From Trebonia kvetii (GTDB taxonomy: Bacteria; Actinomycetota; Actinomycetes; Streptosporangiales; Streptosporangiaceae), in the NCBI RefSeq assembly GCF_007827045.1, contig NZ_RPFW01000005.1, forward strand, positions 329,835-393,834: 64,000 nt of DNA, written 5' to 3'. The position numbers were made by a program, and so were the translations under genes. The notes under the pieces were generated by a model. That model was not told where the DNA came from, did not search any database, and saw only the letters and a program-made list of their open reading frames with translations. Positions 16,660 through 25,557 of this stretch are shown in pieces. Numbering within the stretch: position 1 is the first letter of the stretch; every line of letters begins with the position of its first letter.

Positions 16660-17555
16660 TGCTGACGCAACTGGAGCGCCTGGAGGCGGAAAGCATCCAT
16701 ATCCTCCGCGAGGCGGCCGCCGAGAGCGAGCGCCCGGTGATGCTGTACTCCATCGGCAAGGACAGCTCGGTCCTGCTGCACCTGGCGATGAAGGCCTTCT
16801 ACCCGGCTAAGCCGCCGTTCCCGCTGCTGCACGTGGACACGACCTGGAAGTTCCGTGCCATGTACGCGATGCGCGACACCGTGGCGCAGCGGTACGGCAT
16901 CGACCTGATCGTGCACCAGAACCCGGAGTGCGTCGAGCGGGGCATCAACCCGTTCACCCACGGCTCGGCGCTGCACACCGACCTGTGGAAGACCGAGGGG
17001 CTGAAGCAGGCCCTCGACAAGTACGGCTTCGACCTCGCCTTCGGCGGCGCGCGGCGCGACGAGGAGAAGTCCCGCGCCAAGGAGCGGGTGTTCTCCGTCC
17101 GCTCCGCCCAGCACCGCTGGGACCCGAAGGCGCAGCGTCCCGAGCTGTGGCACGTCTACAACGGCCGCAAGCGTCCCGGCGAGAGCATCCGCGCGTTCCC
17201 GCTGTCGAACTGGACCGAGCTGGACGTCTGGCACTACATCAGGCGCGAGCGGATTCCCCTGGTACCGCTCTACCTGGCCGCGGAACGTCCCGTGGTCGAA
17301 CGGGACGGCGCGCTGATCATGGTGGACGACGACCGTCTGCCGCTGCGCGCCGGTGAGGTTGCGCAGCTGCGCAAGGTGCGCTTCCGCACCCTTGGCTGCT
17401 ACCCGCTGACCGGCGCGGCGGAGGGCGCCGCGGACACCCTCGACGAGGTGATCGCCGAGCTGCTGCGCTCCACCACCTCTGAGCGGCAGGGCCGGGTGAT
17501 CGACCATGACTCCGCCGGGTCCATGGAGAAGAAGAAGCAGGAAGGCTACTTCTGA
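16659..17555 (+). CDS. cysD: Sulfate adenylyltransferase subunit 2 (CysD)
   Basis: A 298-residue ATP-PPase-fold subunit that, with CysN, makes adenosine 5'-phosphosulfate (APS) from sulfate and ATP. Diagnostic features are LYSIGKDSSVLLHLAMKAF (PP-loop), HVDTTWKFRAMY, GGARRDEEKSRAKER, and the C-terminal MEKKKQEGYF tail. Normal length. Start ATG overlaps the previous stop (TGATG) and its own stop overlaps the cysNC start in the same way. Its presence without sulfite-forming genes (no APS/PAPS reductase or sulfite reductase nearby) indicates supply of PAPS for sulfation rather than cysteine synthesis. Confidence 0.97.
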   Translation: MLTQLERLEAESIHILREAAAESERPVMLYSIGKDSSVLLHLAMKAFYPAKPPFPLLHVDTTWKFRAMYAMRDTVAQRYGIDLIVHQNPECVERGINPFTHGSALHTDLWKTEGLKQALDKYGFDLAFGGARRDEEKSRAKERVFSVRSAQHRWDPKAQRPELWHVYNGRKRPGESIRAFPLSNWTELDVWHYIRRERIPLVPLYLAAERPVVERDGALIMVDDDRLPLRAGEVAQLRKVRFRTLGCYPLTGAAEGAADTLDEVIAELLRSTTSERQGRVIDHDSAGSMEKKKQEGYF

Positions 17556-19450
17556 TGACCGCGTCCGGCACCGCGGCCGACGTCGGCCGTTACCTGGAAA
17601 CCGATGACCGCAAGACCCTGCTGCGCTTCATCACGTGCGGCAGCGTGGACGACGGCAAGAGCACGCTGATCGGCCGGCTGCTTTACGAGTCCAAGCTCAT
17701 CTTCGACGACCAGCTGGCGGCGCTTGAAGCGGACTCGCGGCGGGTCGGCACCCAGGGCGGAGCACTGGACTTCGCCCTGCTTGTCGACGGCCTGGCTGCC
17801 GAGCGCGAGCAGGGCATCACCATCGACGTGGCCTACCGCTTCTTCACCACCGAGCGGCGCAAGTTCATCGTCGCCGACACCCCAGGGCACGAGCAGTACA
17901 CCCGCAACATGGCCACCGGCGCGTCCACCGCCGATGTCGCGGTCATCCTGGTCGACGCGCGCAAGGGGGTGCTCACCCAGACCAGGAGGCACAGTTTCAT
18001 CGTCGCGATGCTCGGCATCAAGCGCGTCGCCCTCGCGGTCAACAAGATGGACCTGGTCGGCTATGACCAGGCCGTGTTCGACCGCATCGCGGCCGACTAC
18101 CGCGAGTTCGCCGTCGGCCTCGGGCTGACCGGCATCGAGGCCATCCCGATCTCGGCCCTGCGCGGCGACAACGTCGTCGAGCCGGGCCCGGCCATGCCCT
18201 GGTACGACGGTCCGCCGCTGCTCAGTTACCTGGAATCGGTGGAGGCCGGCTCGGATGCCGCCGGCGGCCCGTTCCGCCTCCCCGTGCAGCTGGTCACCCG
18301 GCCCGACCTTGACTTCCGCGGCTACGCGGGGATCATCGCCGGCGGGTCGGTGCGCCCGGGCGACGAGGTGCGGGTGCTGCCGTCCGGCGCCACTGCCACG
18401 GTGCTGCGGATCGTCACCTTCGACGGCGACCTGCCGGTGGCCGAGACCGGGCAGTCGGTCACCCTCACCCTTGACCGGGAGATCGACGTCAGCCGGGGCG
18501 ACCTGATCGTCGCGGCGGCCGAGCCTGCCGGTGTTGCCGACCAGTTCGAGGCCCACCTCGTCTGGATGCACACCGAGCCGCTGCTGCCCGGCCGCCCCTA
18601 CCTGATGAAGCTGGCCAGCTCGACCGCCGCCTGCTCGGTCACCCACATCAAGCACGGCATCAACGTGAACACCCTGGAACGGACGCCAGCTAGCACGCTG
18701 TCCGTCAACGACATCGCGGTCGCCAACATCGCCACCGACCGGCGGCTGCCGTTCGATCCCTACGCAGTGAACCGGGACACCGGCGGGTTCGTGCTCATCG
18801 ACCGGCTGACCAACGTCACCGTCGGCGCCGGCATGATCGACTTCGCGCTGCGCCGCTCGGACAACATCCACTGGCAGGCGCTCGACGTCACCAGGGAAGC
18901 GCGGGCCGCCATCAAGGGGCACCGGCCAGGCGTGGTCTGGTTCACCGGGATCTCCGGTGCGGGCAAGTCCACCATCGCCAACGCCCTGGAGGGGCGGCTG
19001 CACGCGCTCGGCTGTCACACGGCGACCCTCGACGGCGACAACGTGCGGCACAGGCTCAACCGCGACCTCGGCTTCACCGACGCCGACCGGGTGGAGAACA
19101 TCCGGCGGGTGGGCGAGGTCGCCAGGCTGATGGCCGACGCCGGCCTGCTGGTGCTCGTGTCGTTCATCTCGCCGTTCCGCGCGGAACGCGACGCCGCCCG
19201 GGCGCTTGTCGGCGCGGGCGAGTTCGTCGAGGTATTCGTGGACACGCCGCTCGACGTCGCCGAGGGCCGCGACCGCAAGGGCCTCTACCGCAAGGCCCGG
19301 GCGGGCAGCCTGCCGCACTTCACCGGGATCGACTCGCCGTACGAGCCGCCCCCGTCGCCCGAGGTCCGCATCGACACGGTGACAAGCGACGTGCCGGAGT
19401 CGGTGGAGCAGATCGTCAGCCACCTGCGCGAGAAGGGCATCGTCCCGTGA
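17555..19450 (+). CDS. cysNC: Bifunctional sulfate adenylyltransferase subunit 1 / APS kinase (CysN-CysC fusion)
   Basis: A 631-residue fusion. The N-terminal ~440 residues are the CysN GTPase that drives APS synthesis (G1 DDGKSTLIGRLL, G3 DTPGHEQYTRNM, G4 NKMD, then two beta-barrel domains). Residues from about 450 are APS kinase, with its own P-loop FTGISGAGKSTIANALE and the DGDNVRHRLNRDLGF segment, which phosphorylates APS to PAPS. The fusion is well known in actinobacteria and proteobacteria. Overlaps cysD by one base and cysQ by four, so all three are made together. Confidence 0.97.
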   Translation: MTASGTAADVGRYLETDDRKTLLRFITCGSVDDGKSTLIGRLLYESKLIFDDQLAALEADSRRVGTQGGALDFALLVDGLAAEREQGITIDVAYRFFTTERRKFIVADTPGHEQYTRNMATGASTADVAVILVDARKGVLTQTRRHSFIVAMLGIKRVALAVNKMDLVGYDQAVFDRIAADYREFAVGLGLTGIEAIPISALRGDNVVEPGPAMPWYDGPPLLSYLESVEAGSDAAGGPFRLPVQLVTRPDLDFRGYAGIIAGGSVRPGDEVRVLPSGATATVLRIVTFDGDLPVAETGQSVTLTLDREIDVSRGDLIVAAAEPAGVADQFEAHLVWMHTEPLLPGRPYLMKLASSTAACSVTHIKHGINVNTLERTPASTLSVNDIAVANIATDRRLPFDPYAVNRDTGGFVLIDRLTNVTVGAGMIDFALRRSDNIHWQALDVTREARAAIKGHRPGVVWFTGISGAGKSTIANALEGRLHALGCHTATLDGDNVRHRLNRDLGFTDADRVENIRRVGEVARLMADAGLLVLVSFISPFRAERDAARALVGAGEFVEVFVDTPLDVAEGRDRKGLYRKARAGSLPHFTGIDSPYEPPPSPEVRIDTVTSDVPESVEQIVSHLREKGIVP

Positions 19451-20244
19451 CCGAACTGCCGGCAGAGGTGCGGGCGCTGGCCAGCGACGCCGACCATCAG
19501 CTCGCGGCGGAACTGGCCGCCCACAGCGCGGAACTGCTGCGCGCGCTGCGCGCGTGCGGTATCGACGACCCGGACGTGCTGCGCAAGCAGGGTGACCGCC
19601 GCTCGCACGAACTGCTTGCCGCCGAACTGGCCGCCCGCCGTCCGGCCGACGCGGTGCTGTCCGAGGAGGGCAAGGACTCCGCACAGCGGCTCGGCGTGCG
19701 CCGAGTCTGGATCATCGACCCGCTTGACGGCACCCGCGAGTTCGGCGAGCCGGACCGGCCGGACTGGGCGGTGCACGTCGCCCTGGTCATCGACGGCTTC
19801 CCGGTGGCCGGGGCGGTCGCGCTGCCTGCGCTGCACGAGGTCTGGTCGACGGCCGGGGCAGCCAGCCACGACCAGCCGCCCGCCGCCGCCGGCCCGCTGA
19901 CCGGCCCGCCACGGCTGGCGGTCAGCCGGACCCGCCCAGGACCTGCGGCCGCCCAGGTCCAGCAGGCTCTGGGCGCCGAGCCGGTGCCGCTCGGCTCGGC
20001 CGGCTTCAAGGCCCTCGCGGTCGTCCGCGGCGCGGCCGAGATCTACGCGCACAGCGGAGGCCAGTACGAGTGGGACAGCGCCGCCCCGGTGGCGGTCGCC
20101 CTCGCCTACGGCCTGCACGCGTCCCGGCTCGACGGCGCACCGCTCACCTACAACAACCCCGACCCGTACCTTCCCGACCTGCTGATCGCGCACCCCGACT
20201 GGGCGCGGCCGGCCTTGGACGCCGTGAGGTTGCCCCCATGCTGA
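19447..20244 (+). CDS. cysQ: 3'(2'),5'-bisphosphate nucleotidase (CysQ-like)
   Basis: A 265-residue inositol-monophosphatase-fold Mg2+/Li+-sensitive phosphatase. Metal-binding motifs are LSEEGKDS, DPLDGTREF and the late WDSAAP. CysQ hydrolyses PAP, the by-product of sulfotransferases, to AMP and relieves product inhibition; in mycobacteria it also limits PAPS. GTG start overlapping cysNC by four bases. Placing it between PAPS synthesis and a sulfotransferase gene gives a complete PAPS cycle in one operon. Confidence 0.92.
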   Translation: MTELPAEVRALASDADHQLAAELAAHSAELLRALRACGIDDPDVLRKQGDRRSHELLAAELAARRPADAVLSEEGKDSAQRLGVRRVWIIDPLDGTREFGEPDRPDWAVHVALVIDGFPVAGAVALPALHEVWSTAGAASHDQPPAAAGPLTGPPRLAVSRTRPGPAAAQVQQALGAEPVPLGSAGFKALAVVRGAAEIYAHSGGQYEWDSAAPVAVALAYGLHASRLDGAPLTYNNPDPYLPDLLIAHPDWARPALDAVRLPPC

Positions 20245-21167
20245 AGAACAAACGTCTGCTCATGACCGGCCTGACCGGCCAGCTGGCCGGCTCGATCGCC
20301 GCCGTGCTGGCGCCGCACAACGAGATCTACGGCCTTGCCCGTTACTCCAGGCCCGGATCAAGGGAAGCGGTCGAGGCGCTCGGCATCACGCCGATCGTCT
20401 GCGACTACACCAGCGGCGACTTCACCGGCGTGCCCAATGACTTCGACTACGTGTTCCACGCGGCGGCCGACGTCTTCCCTGCCGACATCGAGACCGGCAT
20501 CAAGCAGAACGCCGAGGGCACCGGGCTCCTGCTCAACCACCTCAACCGGGCCAAGGCCTGGATCTACGTCTCGACCAGTGGCGTCTACTGGGATCACCCC
20601 GACCCGTGGTACCCGTACCAGGAGACGGACCGCTGCGGCGGCAGCACCCGGATCAACACCCGCTTCGCCTACGGCACGAGCAAGTTCGCCGGCGAGGCGG
20701 TCGCCAGGTCGCTGTCCCGCATTCACGGCGTCCCGCTGACGATCGCCCGGATGAACTGGTCGTACGGCCGGGCAAGCTTCGGCGGGGCGCCCACCAGGAT
20801 CATCACCCGGGTGGCACAAGGCGAGCCGGTCCCCGTCCACCCGGACTGGGAGATGGTCGGCTGCCCGATCCACGAGGACGACATGGCCGAGCACCTGGAA
20901 CCATTCTTCGCGGGTGCCGCGGTTGGCGGCACGGTCACCAACTGGGGCGGCGACGACGCGATCTCGGTCGAACAGTACGTCCCGTGGGTGGCCGAACAAC
21001 TCGGCACCTCCTACTCGTTCACCGCGATGACCGACGTCATCGCCTACCCCCGCAACCTCGACCCCGCCAAACGGATATCCCTGACCGGCCCGTGCACGGT
21101 CAAGTGGCAGGACGGCTTCCGCCGGATCATCGCCGAGCGCTTCCCCGGCCGGCTGGCGACCTCGTGA
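20238..21167 (+). CDS. NAD-dependent epimerase/dehydratase family protein
   Basis: A 309-residue extended SDR with cofactor loop TGLTGQLAG (residues 10-18), the STS segment at 112-114 and catalytic Y145/K149 (YGTSK). Such enzymes act on nucleotide sugars, but catabolic relatives reduce or oxidise sterol- or lignin-type hydroxyls (3beta-HSD and related). ATG 20238 overlaps the cysQ stop by seven bases; the frame is open upstream only as a shadow. Its last codons overlap the sulfotransferase start. A decayed paralogue lies at 35482-36141, confirming that this family belongs to the region's pathways. Confidence 0.9.
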   Translation: MLKNKRLLMTGLTGQLAGSIAAVLAPHNEIYGLARYSRPGSREAVEALGITPIVCDYTSGDFTGVPNDFDYVFHAAADVFPADIETGIKQNAEGTGLLLNHLNRAKAWIYVSTSGVYWDHPDPWYPYQETDRCGGSTRINTRFAYGTSKFAGEAVARSLSRIHGVPLTIARMNWSYGRASFGGAPTRIITRVAQGEPVPVHPDWEMVGCPIHEDDMAEHLEPFFAGAAVGGTVTNWGGDDAISVEQYVPWVAEQLGTSYSFTAMTDVIAYPRNLDPAKRISLTGPCTVKWQDGFRRIIAERFPGRLATS

Positions 21168-22327
21168 CAACCGTGACCCTGAATACCGAGCAGCTTCTAT
21201 ATCAAGCGTCCGAACGGGTTGGGCTGACTGATTACGGCGACCTTCCCTTCCGTGAGGGGATAGACGTCCTGCTCTGGTCGCTTCAGCACGAGTCAGGCAA
21301 CCCGCCCGAGCGGGTAGCGCAGATCGCGGCCAGCCTCGTGCTGCCCGCGCTTGTCAAGCGGCTGCGGCTGGTGGACGACCGCAAACGCTACCCCGAGATC
21401 GCGGCCCAGGCAGTCAGGGCCCCGATCGTCATCACCGGCCTGCCCCGCACCGGGTCGACCCACCTGCAGGCGCTGCTCGCCACCCGTCCCGGTGCCCGCT
21501 CGCCTGCCGAATGGGAGATGCGGCTGCCATCGCCGCCCCCGGAGGCCGCCACCGCCGCCACCGACCCGCGCATCGCCGAGGTCCAGCGGTCCATCGACGA
21601 GCGGCCGGGCGCGGCCAGGCTGCAGAGCATCCACCCCTACGGCGCCCGGCGGCCCGAGCAGTGCCTCGGCCTGATCGACTGGAGCTTCGCCAACCAGACC
21701 TACCTGGCCTACCAGCGGATCCCGAGCTACTACGAGTGGTACCTGGACGCCGACCAGCGCGTCGTCTACGAGCACCACAAGCGGTTCCTGCAGCACCTGC
21801 AGTTCCGGAACCCGGGGGAGTGGGTACTCAAGTGGCCCAAGCACCTGTTCGGGCTTGACGCCCTGCTCGAGGCGTACCCGGACGCCCGCATCGTCTGGAC
21901 GCACCGCGACCCGGCCCGGGTTGTCCCGTCCGCCGTGAGCTTCGTCGGCACCCTGCGCTCCATGAACAGCCCGGTGTTCGACCCGCGGCGGTTCGGCGCC
22001 GAGTGGTCCGCCCTGGAGGAGATGGGGCTGCACCGCGGCCTTGAGGTGCGGGACCGGGTCGGCGACGACCGGTTCCTCGACGTCCAATACAACGACCTGA
22101 TCACCGATCCGGTCGCCGCGGTGAGCCGGATCTACGAGCACTTCGGCCTCCCCGTCGACGACGAGACCATCCGACGGGTCGGCGACTTCCAAGAGGAGAA
22201 CCCGCAGGGCAAGCACGGCGCGCACGACTACACCCCCGAGCAGTTCGGCTTCGAGCCCGAGCGTGTCCGCCGTCGTTTCGCCGCCTACACGCAGCGCTTC
22301 GGTATCGAAAGAGACAGGTTGCGATGA
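21164..22327 (+). CDS. PAPS-dependent sulfotransferase
   Basis: A 387-residue sulfotransferase of the Sulfotransfer_3 type. The 5'-phosphosulfate loop is ITGLPRTGSTHLQALL (about residues 87-102) and the 3'-phosphate site is WTHRDPARVVPSAVSF. It transfers sulfate from PAPS to a hydroxyl or amine of a small acceptor and releases PAP, which CysQ removes. GTG start overlaps the epimerase stop by four bases; ATG of the next gene overlaps its stop. Neighbouring epimerase, alcohol dehydrogenase and SDR suggest a lipid-like alcohol acceptor, which is inference. Confidence 0.93.
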   Translation: MTTVTLNTEQLLYQASERVGLTDYGDLPFREGIDVLLWSLQHESGNPPERVAQIAASLVLPALVKRLRLVDDRKRYPEIAAQAVRAPIVITGLPRTGSTHLQALLATRPGARSPAEWEMRLPSPPPEAATAATDPRIAEVQRSIDERPGAARLQSIHPYGARRPEQCLGLIDWSFANQTYLAYQRIPSYYEWYLDADQRVVYEHHKRFLQHLQFRNPGEWVLKWPKHLFGLDALLEAYPDARIVWTHRDPARVVPSAVSFVGTLRSMNSPVFDPRRFGAEWSALEEMGLHRGLEVRDRVGDDRFLDVQYNDLITDPVAAVSRIYEHFGLPVDDETIRRVGDFQEENPQGKHGAHDYTPEQFGFEPERVRRRFAAYTQRFGIERDRLR

Positions 22328-23445
22328 ACGATCAGGCCGCAAGCGTCAGGGCCGCGGTCCTCACTGCCGCGGAAACCCTTGGCATCCAGGCTTTTCCCGT
22401 CCCCCGCCTCGGCGAGGACGATGCCCTCATCCGGGTGGAGGTGTGCGGTCTTGGCGGCAGCGACGTCACCCAGTACCTCGGCAAGCTCCGCCCGTCGAGC
22501 ACCGTTTACCCGGTGATCCTCGGCCACGTCTTCGTCGGCACAGTCGAAGCGGTCGGGCCGCGGGCCGCCAGGCGCTGGCGGGTGGCGCCAGGCGACCGGG
22601 TAGTGACCGAGGCGATCGTGCCGTGCTGGGCCTGCTCGCTCTGCGTCTCCGGTCACTACTCGCTGTGCGACGCGGGTGAGGACCTGCTGCGCTACGGGCT
22701 GATCTCGGCCGACCGCGAGCCCTCGCTGTGGGGCGGCTTCGCCGAACTGGTGTACGTGCCCCGCGGCGCCCTGCTGCACAAGGTCTCGCCCGCCGCGCCG
22801 CTCGACGCGCTCGCCCTGGCGAACTCGATCGCGTCGGGCATCCGCTGGGGCGGCGACCTGCCCGCCTTCAAGGCGGGAGAGGTCGGCCTCGTCCTCGGGC
22901 CCGGACAGCGCGGGCTGGCCACGGCGCTGGCGATGATGCGGGCCGGGGCGGACAAGGTCATCATCACCGGCCGGTCAAGCGACGCCCACAAGCTTGAGGT
23001 AGCCAAGCGCTGGGGCGTGGACGTCGCGGTTGACGTAGACGCCGAGGACGTGGTCGACGTGGTCCGCCACGTGACAGGCGGCGCCATGGCGGACGTGGTC
23101 GTTGAGGCATCCGCGGTCGCCACCCAGCCGGTGACCGACGCGATCAAGGCCGTCCGCAAGGACGGCCGGATCGTGCTGATCGGGCTCAAGCGCGGGGAGC
23201 CGATCCCCGGCCTGGTGACCGACGAGCTGATCTACAAGGGGGTGACGGTCATCGGGGCGATGGCCGCCAACTACTCGAGCTTTGAGCGAGCCTGCCGGCT
23301 GATCGAACGCGACGGCGACCTGATCACCCAGGCGAACACCCATACCTTCGGGCTTGACCAGGTAGAGCGGGCCATTCACACGCTCGCCGGTGACGTGCCA
23401 GGCGCCGACGCGATCGGCGTGTCGGTCGAGCCAGGCCGGGCCTAA
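22324..23445 (+). CDS. Zinc-binding alcohol dehydrogenase family protein
   Basis: A 373-residue medium-chain dehydrogenase. Structural-zinc cysteines are present (CWACSLCVSGHYSLC, the C-x2-C-x2-C-x7-C pattern) and the catalytic cysteine is in VCGLGGSD. The usual GHE after it reads GHVFVG here, so the conserved glutamate is missing. A Rossmann segment (GLVLGPGQRGLATALA) binds NAD(P). ATG overlaps the sulfotransferase stop by four bases. Probably oxidises an alcohol in the same pathway as the sulfotransferase. Confidence 0.92.
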   Translation: MNDQAASVRAAVLTAAETLGIQAFPVPRLGEDDALIRVEVCGLGGSDVTQYLGKLRPSSTVYPVILGHVFVGTVEAVGPRAARRWRVAPGDRVVTEAIVPCWACSLCVSGHYSLCDAGEDLLRYGLISADREPSLWGGFAELVYVPRGALLHKVSPAAPLDALALANSIASGIRWGGDLPAFKAGEVGLVLGPGQRGLATALAMMRAGADKVIITGRSSDAHKLEVAKRWGVDVAVDVDAEDVVDVVRHVTGGAMADVVVEASAVATQPVTDAIKAVRKDGRIVLIGLKRGEPIPGLVTDELIYKGVTVIGAMAANYSSFERACRLIERDGDLITQANTHTFGLDQVERAIHTLAGDVPGADAIGVSVEPGRA

Positions 23446-23471
23446 GACCCGCGACAAGGAGGACACAACTC

Positions 23472-24296
23472 ATGATTCCCGATTTCACCGACGTGGCCCT
23501 GTCCCGGCTGTGGTCACTGGACGGCCGGGTCGCGGTCGTCACCGGCGGCGGCAGCGGCATGGGCCAGGCGACGTCGCTGCGGCTGGCCGAGGCGGGGGCG
23601 GCCGTGGCGGTGGCCGACATCGTCGCGGACAAGGCCAAGGAGACGGTCGACCTGATCGGCCAGCGCGTCCCCGGCGCGCGGGCGGTGCCGCTGACGGTCG
23701 ACGTGACCGAGCCCGCGTCGGTGCATGCGCTCGGCGACGCGGTGACCGAGCTGCTCGGCCCGGTCGACATCTGGGTGAACACCGCCTGGCTGAGCTCGAG
23801 CGGCAGCATCGCGGATTACTCTGACGAGATGTGGCGCCAGGGAATCGGAGTCAACCTGGACGGCTCCTTCTACACCGCGCGCGAGGCGGCCAAGCGGATG
23901 CTCGCGGCCGGCCGCCGCGGCGTCATTATCCTGGTCACCTCGGGCAGCGCCCATCACGGCCGGGCCCGCCGTTATCAGTATGTGGCGGCCAAACATGGGA
24001 CACTCGGACTCGTTCGGAGTCTCGCTCTTGAACTTGGCCCGGCCGGCATCCGGGTGGTCGCCATCGCGCCCGCCGCCACCGACACCCCCGGTTACCGGGC
24101 CGCGCCCGCCCGGTTCAGCGGGGCCGACGCGGAGCAGGCCAAGCGGCTGCTCGACGACACGATCGCCAAGATGGCGCTCGGCCGGCTCGCCCAGGCCGAC
24201 GACATCGCCCGCGCGGCGGTGTTCGCCGCCAGTGACATGGCCGGCTTCATCACCGGCAGCACCATCCACGTCGACGGAGGCGTCGACGCCTCATGA
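23472..24296 (+). CDS. SDR family oxidoreductase with atypical NNAG motif
   Basis: A 274-residue SDR with TGGGSGMG cofactor loop and YQYVAAK active site. The structural NNAG motif reads VNTAW, an unusual change that normally weakens cofactor positioning. Good ribosome site (AAGGAGG) 26 bp after the alcohol dehydrogenase stop. Overlaps the next gene by four bases. Likely acts in the sulfation-linked pathway; substrate unknown. Confidence 0.9.
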   Translation: MIPDFTDVALSRLWSLDGRVAVVTGGGSGMGQATSLRLAEAGAAVAVADIVADKAKETVDLIGQRVPGARAVPLTVDVTEPASVHALGDAVTELLGPVDIWVNTAWLSSSGSIADYSDEMWRQGIGVNLDGSFYTAREAAKRMLAAGRRGVIILVTSGSAHHGRARRYQYVAAKHGTLGLVRSLALELGPAGIRVVAIAPAATDTPGYRAAPARFSGADAEQAKRLLDDTIAKMALGRLAQADDIARAAVFAASDMAGFITGSTIHVDGGVDAS

Positions 24297-24748
24297 CGGT
24301 CCCGATGTCCCCGGTGGAGCAGGTGCACGCCCAGCTCGCGCGGCAGAAGTGGGCGGTCGACACCAGGGACGCCGAGGCACTCAAGTGCCTCTACACCGCC
24401 GACAGCGCCCAGGTGATCTACCAGGGCGGCCCGGACGGGCGCCGGGAGATAGCCCGGTCGCGCGGGCGCGACGAGATCATCGCCGGCATCACGGCGGGCT
24501 GGGAGCGCACCGCGGCGACGTGGTACCCCGGGTCGCTGGTCCACCAGATCGGCAGCGTGCTAGCGGAGCCGGCCGCCGGCGGGCGGATCCGCTGCCGGTC
24601 CTACGCGTCGATCCTGGCATTGGACGCGGCGGGCGCCCCGGTTCTGCGCGGGTACCTCACCTACGACGACACCTGGGCGCTCGACGAGGGGGAGTGGCGG
24701 CTCGCCGACCGCGAGACCGTCATGTTCGGCTATCCCCTGTCCCGCTGA
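24293..24748 (+). CDS. Nuclear transport factor 2 / SnoaL-like family protein
   Basis: A 151-residue cone-shaped NTF2-fold protein. Typical early segment (KWAVDTRDAEALKCLYTADSAQVIY), a central FRAGM-type region and the closing GEWRLADRETVMFGY. Family members are ketosteroid isomerases, dehydratases and hydroxylating-pathway accessory enzymes, or ligand binders. GTG/ATG choice: ATG 24293 overlaps the SDR stop by four bases. Last gene of the 15595-24748 operon. Related genes are at 36157 and the remnant at 13879. Confidence 0.88.
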   Translation: MTVPMSPVEQVHAQLARQKWAVDTRDAEALKCLYTADSAQVIYQGGPDGRREIARSRGRDEIIAGITAGWERTAATWYPGSLVHQIGSVLAEPAAGGRIRCRSYASILALDAAGAPVLRGYLTYDDTWALDEGEWRLADRETVMFGYPLSR

Positions 24749-24846
24749 CCCGAGCTGCCCAGAGTCGGCCGCCGTCCGGCCTCGCGATGGTCATAATAGG
24801 AATATCAGTTACACATTCAATCCTGCGTTCGAGAGGGGCTGGCCAG

Positions 24847-25557
24847 ATGACGACGCTCGGGCTTATCGGTGCGGGGAACATCGGCGGCACGGTGGCGCGG
24901 CTTGCGGTCGCCGCCGGGATTGACGTGGTGGTCGCCAACTCCCGCGGGCCGGAGACCCTCGCCGGGCTGGTCGGTGAGCTCGGCAAGCGGGCTTCGGCCG
25001 GCACGGCGGCCGAGGCGGCCCAGGCAGGCGACCTGATCGTCGTCAGCGTCCCCCTCCATGCCTGCGGCCAGCTTCCTGCCGCGCTGGCGGGCCGGACGGT
25101 CATCGACACGTGCAACTACTACCCGGACCGCGACGGGCACATCGCCGAACTCGACAGCGGCGCCGTCACGTCGTCCGAACGGCTTGCGCGGCTGCTGCCT
25201 GGGGCATCCGTGGTGAAGGCGTTCAACAACATCGACTTCGTCCACCTGGGCACGCTCGCCCGGCCGTTCGGCGCCCCGGACCGCAGCGCGCTGCCCGTCG
25301 CCGCCGACGATCCACGTGCCAGGGACCGGGTGACGGCCCTGCTCGACGCCCTCGGCTACGATGCGGTCGACATCGGGCCGCTGGCCGAGAGCTGGCGCAG
25401 CCAGCCGGGTACCCCGGTCTACGTTCAGCCCTACATGTCACCGGCCCCGGACGGCATGACACAGCAGGAGCGCGGTGCCTGGTTCATGAGCTCACCGGGC
25501 ACTCCTGTTCCGGCGGCCGAGGTCAGGCAGCTCGTCCACGCCGCGGTCCCCGTCTAG
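24847..25557 (+). CDS. NADP-binding reductase (F420:NADP oxidoreductase-like)
   Basis: A 236-residue protein with an N-terminal NADP-binding Rossmann loop (LIGAGNIGGTVARLA, then NSRGPETL) and a following AxxADLIVVSVPL segment, as in F420-dependent NADP reductases and pyrroline-5-carboxylate reductase-like enzymes. Length fits the former. ATG 24847 has GAGAGGGG upstream; the frame is open earlier only as shadow. The 98-bp gap before it is AT-rich (CATAAT, TCAGTTA) and probably holds its promoter. It could link NADPH and F420 pools for the F420-type enzymes nearby; no direct F420-binding motif can be confirmed. Confidence 0.82.
   Translation: MTTLGLIGAGNIGGTVARLAVAAGIDVVVANSRGPETLAGLVGELGKRASAGTAAEAAQAGDLIVVSVPLHACGQLPAALAGRTVIDTCNYYPDRDGHIAELDSGAVTSSERLARLLPGASVVKAFNNIDFVHLGTLARPFGAPDRSALPVAADDPRARDRVTALLDALGYDAVDIGPLAESWRSQPGTPVYVQPYMSPAPDGMTQQERGAWFMSSPGTPVPAAEVRQLVHAAVPV

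Noticed and set aside
17546..19684. 712-codon open frame on the minus strand
   Set aside because: It lies opposite cysNC and cysQ, has low-complexity Arg/Gly/Val/Asp/His composition typical of GC-rich antisense frames, and shows no motif.
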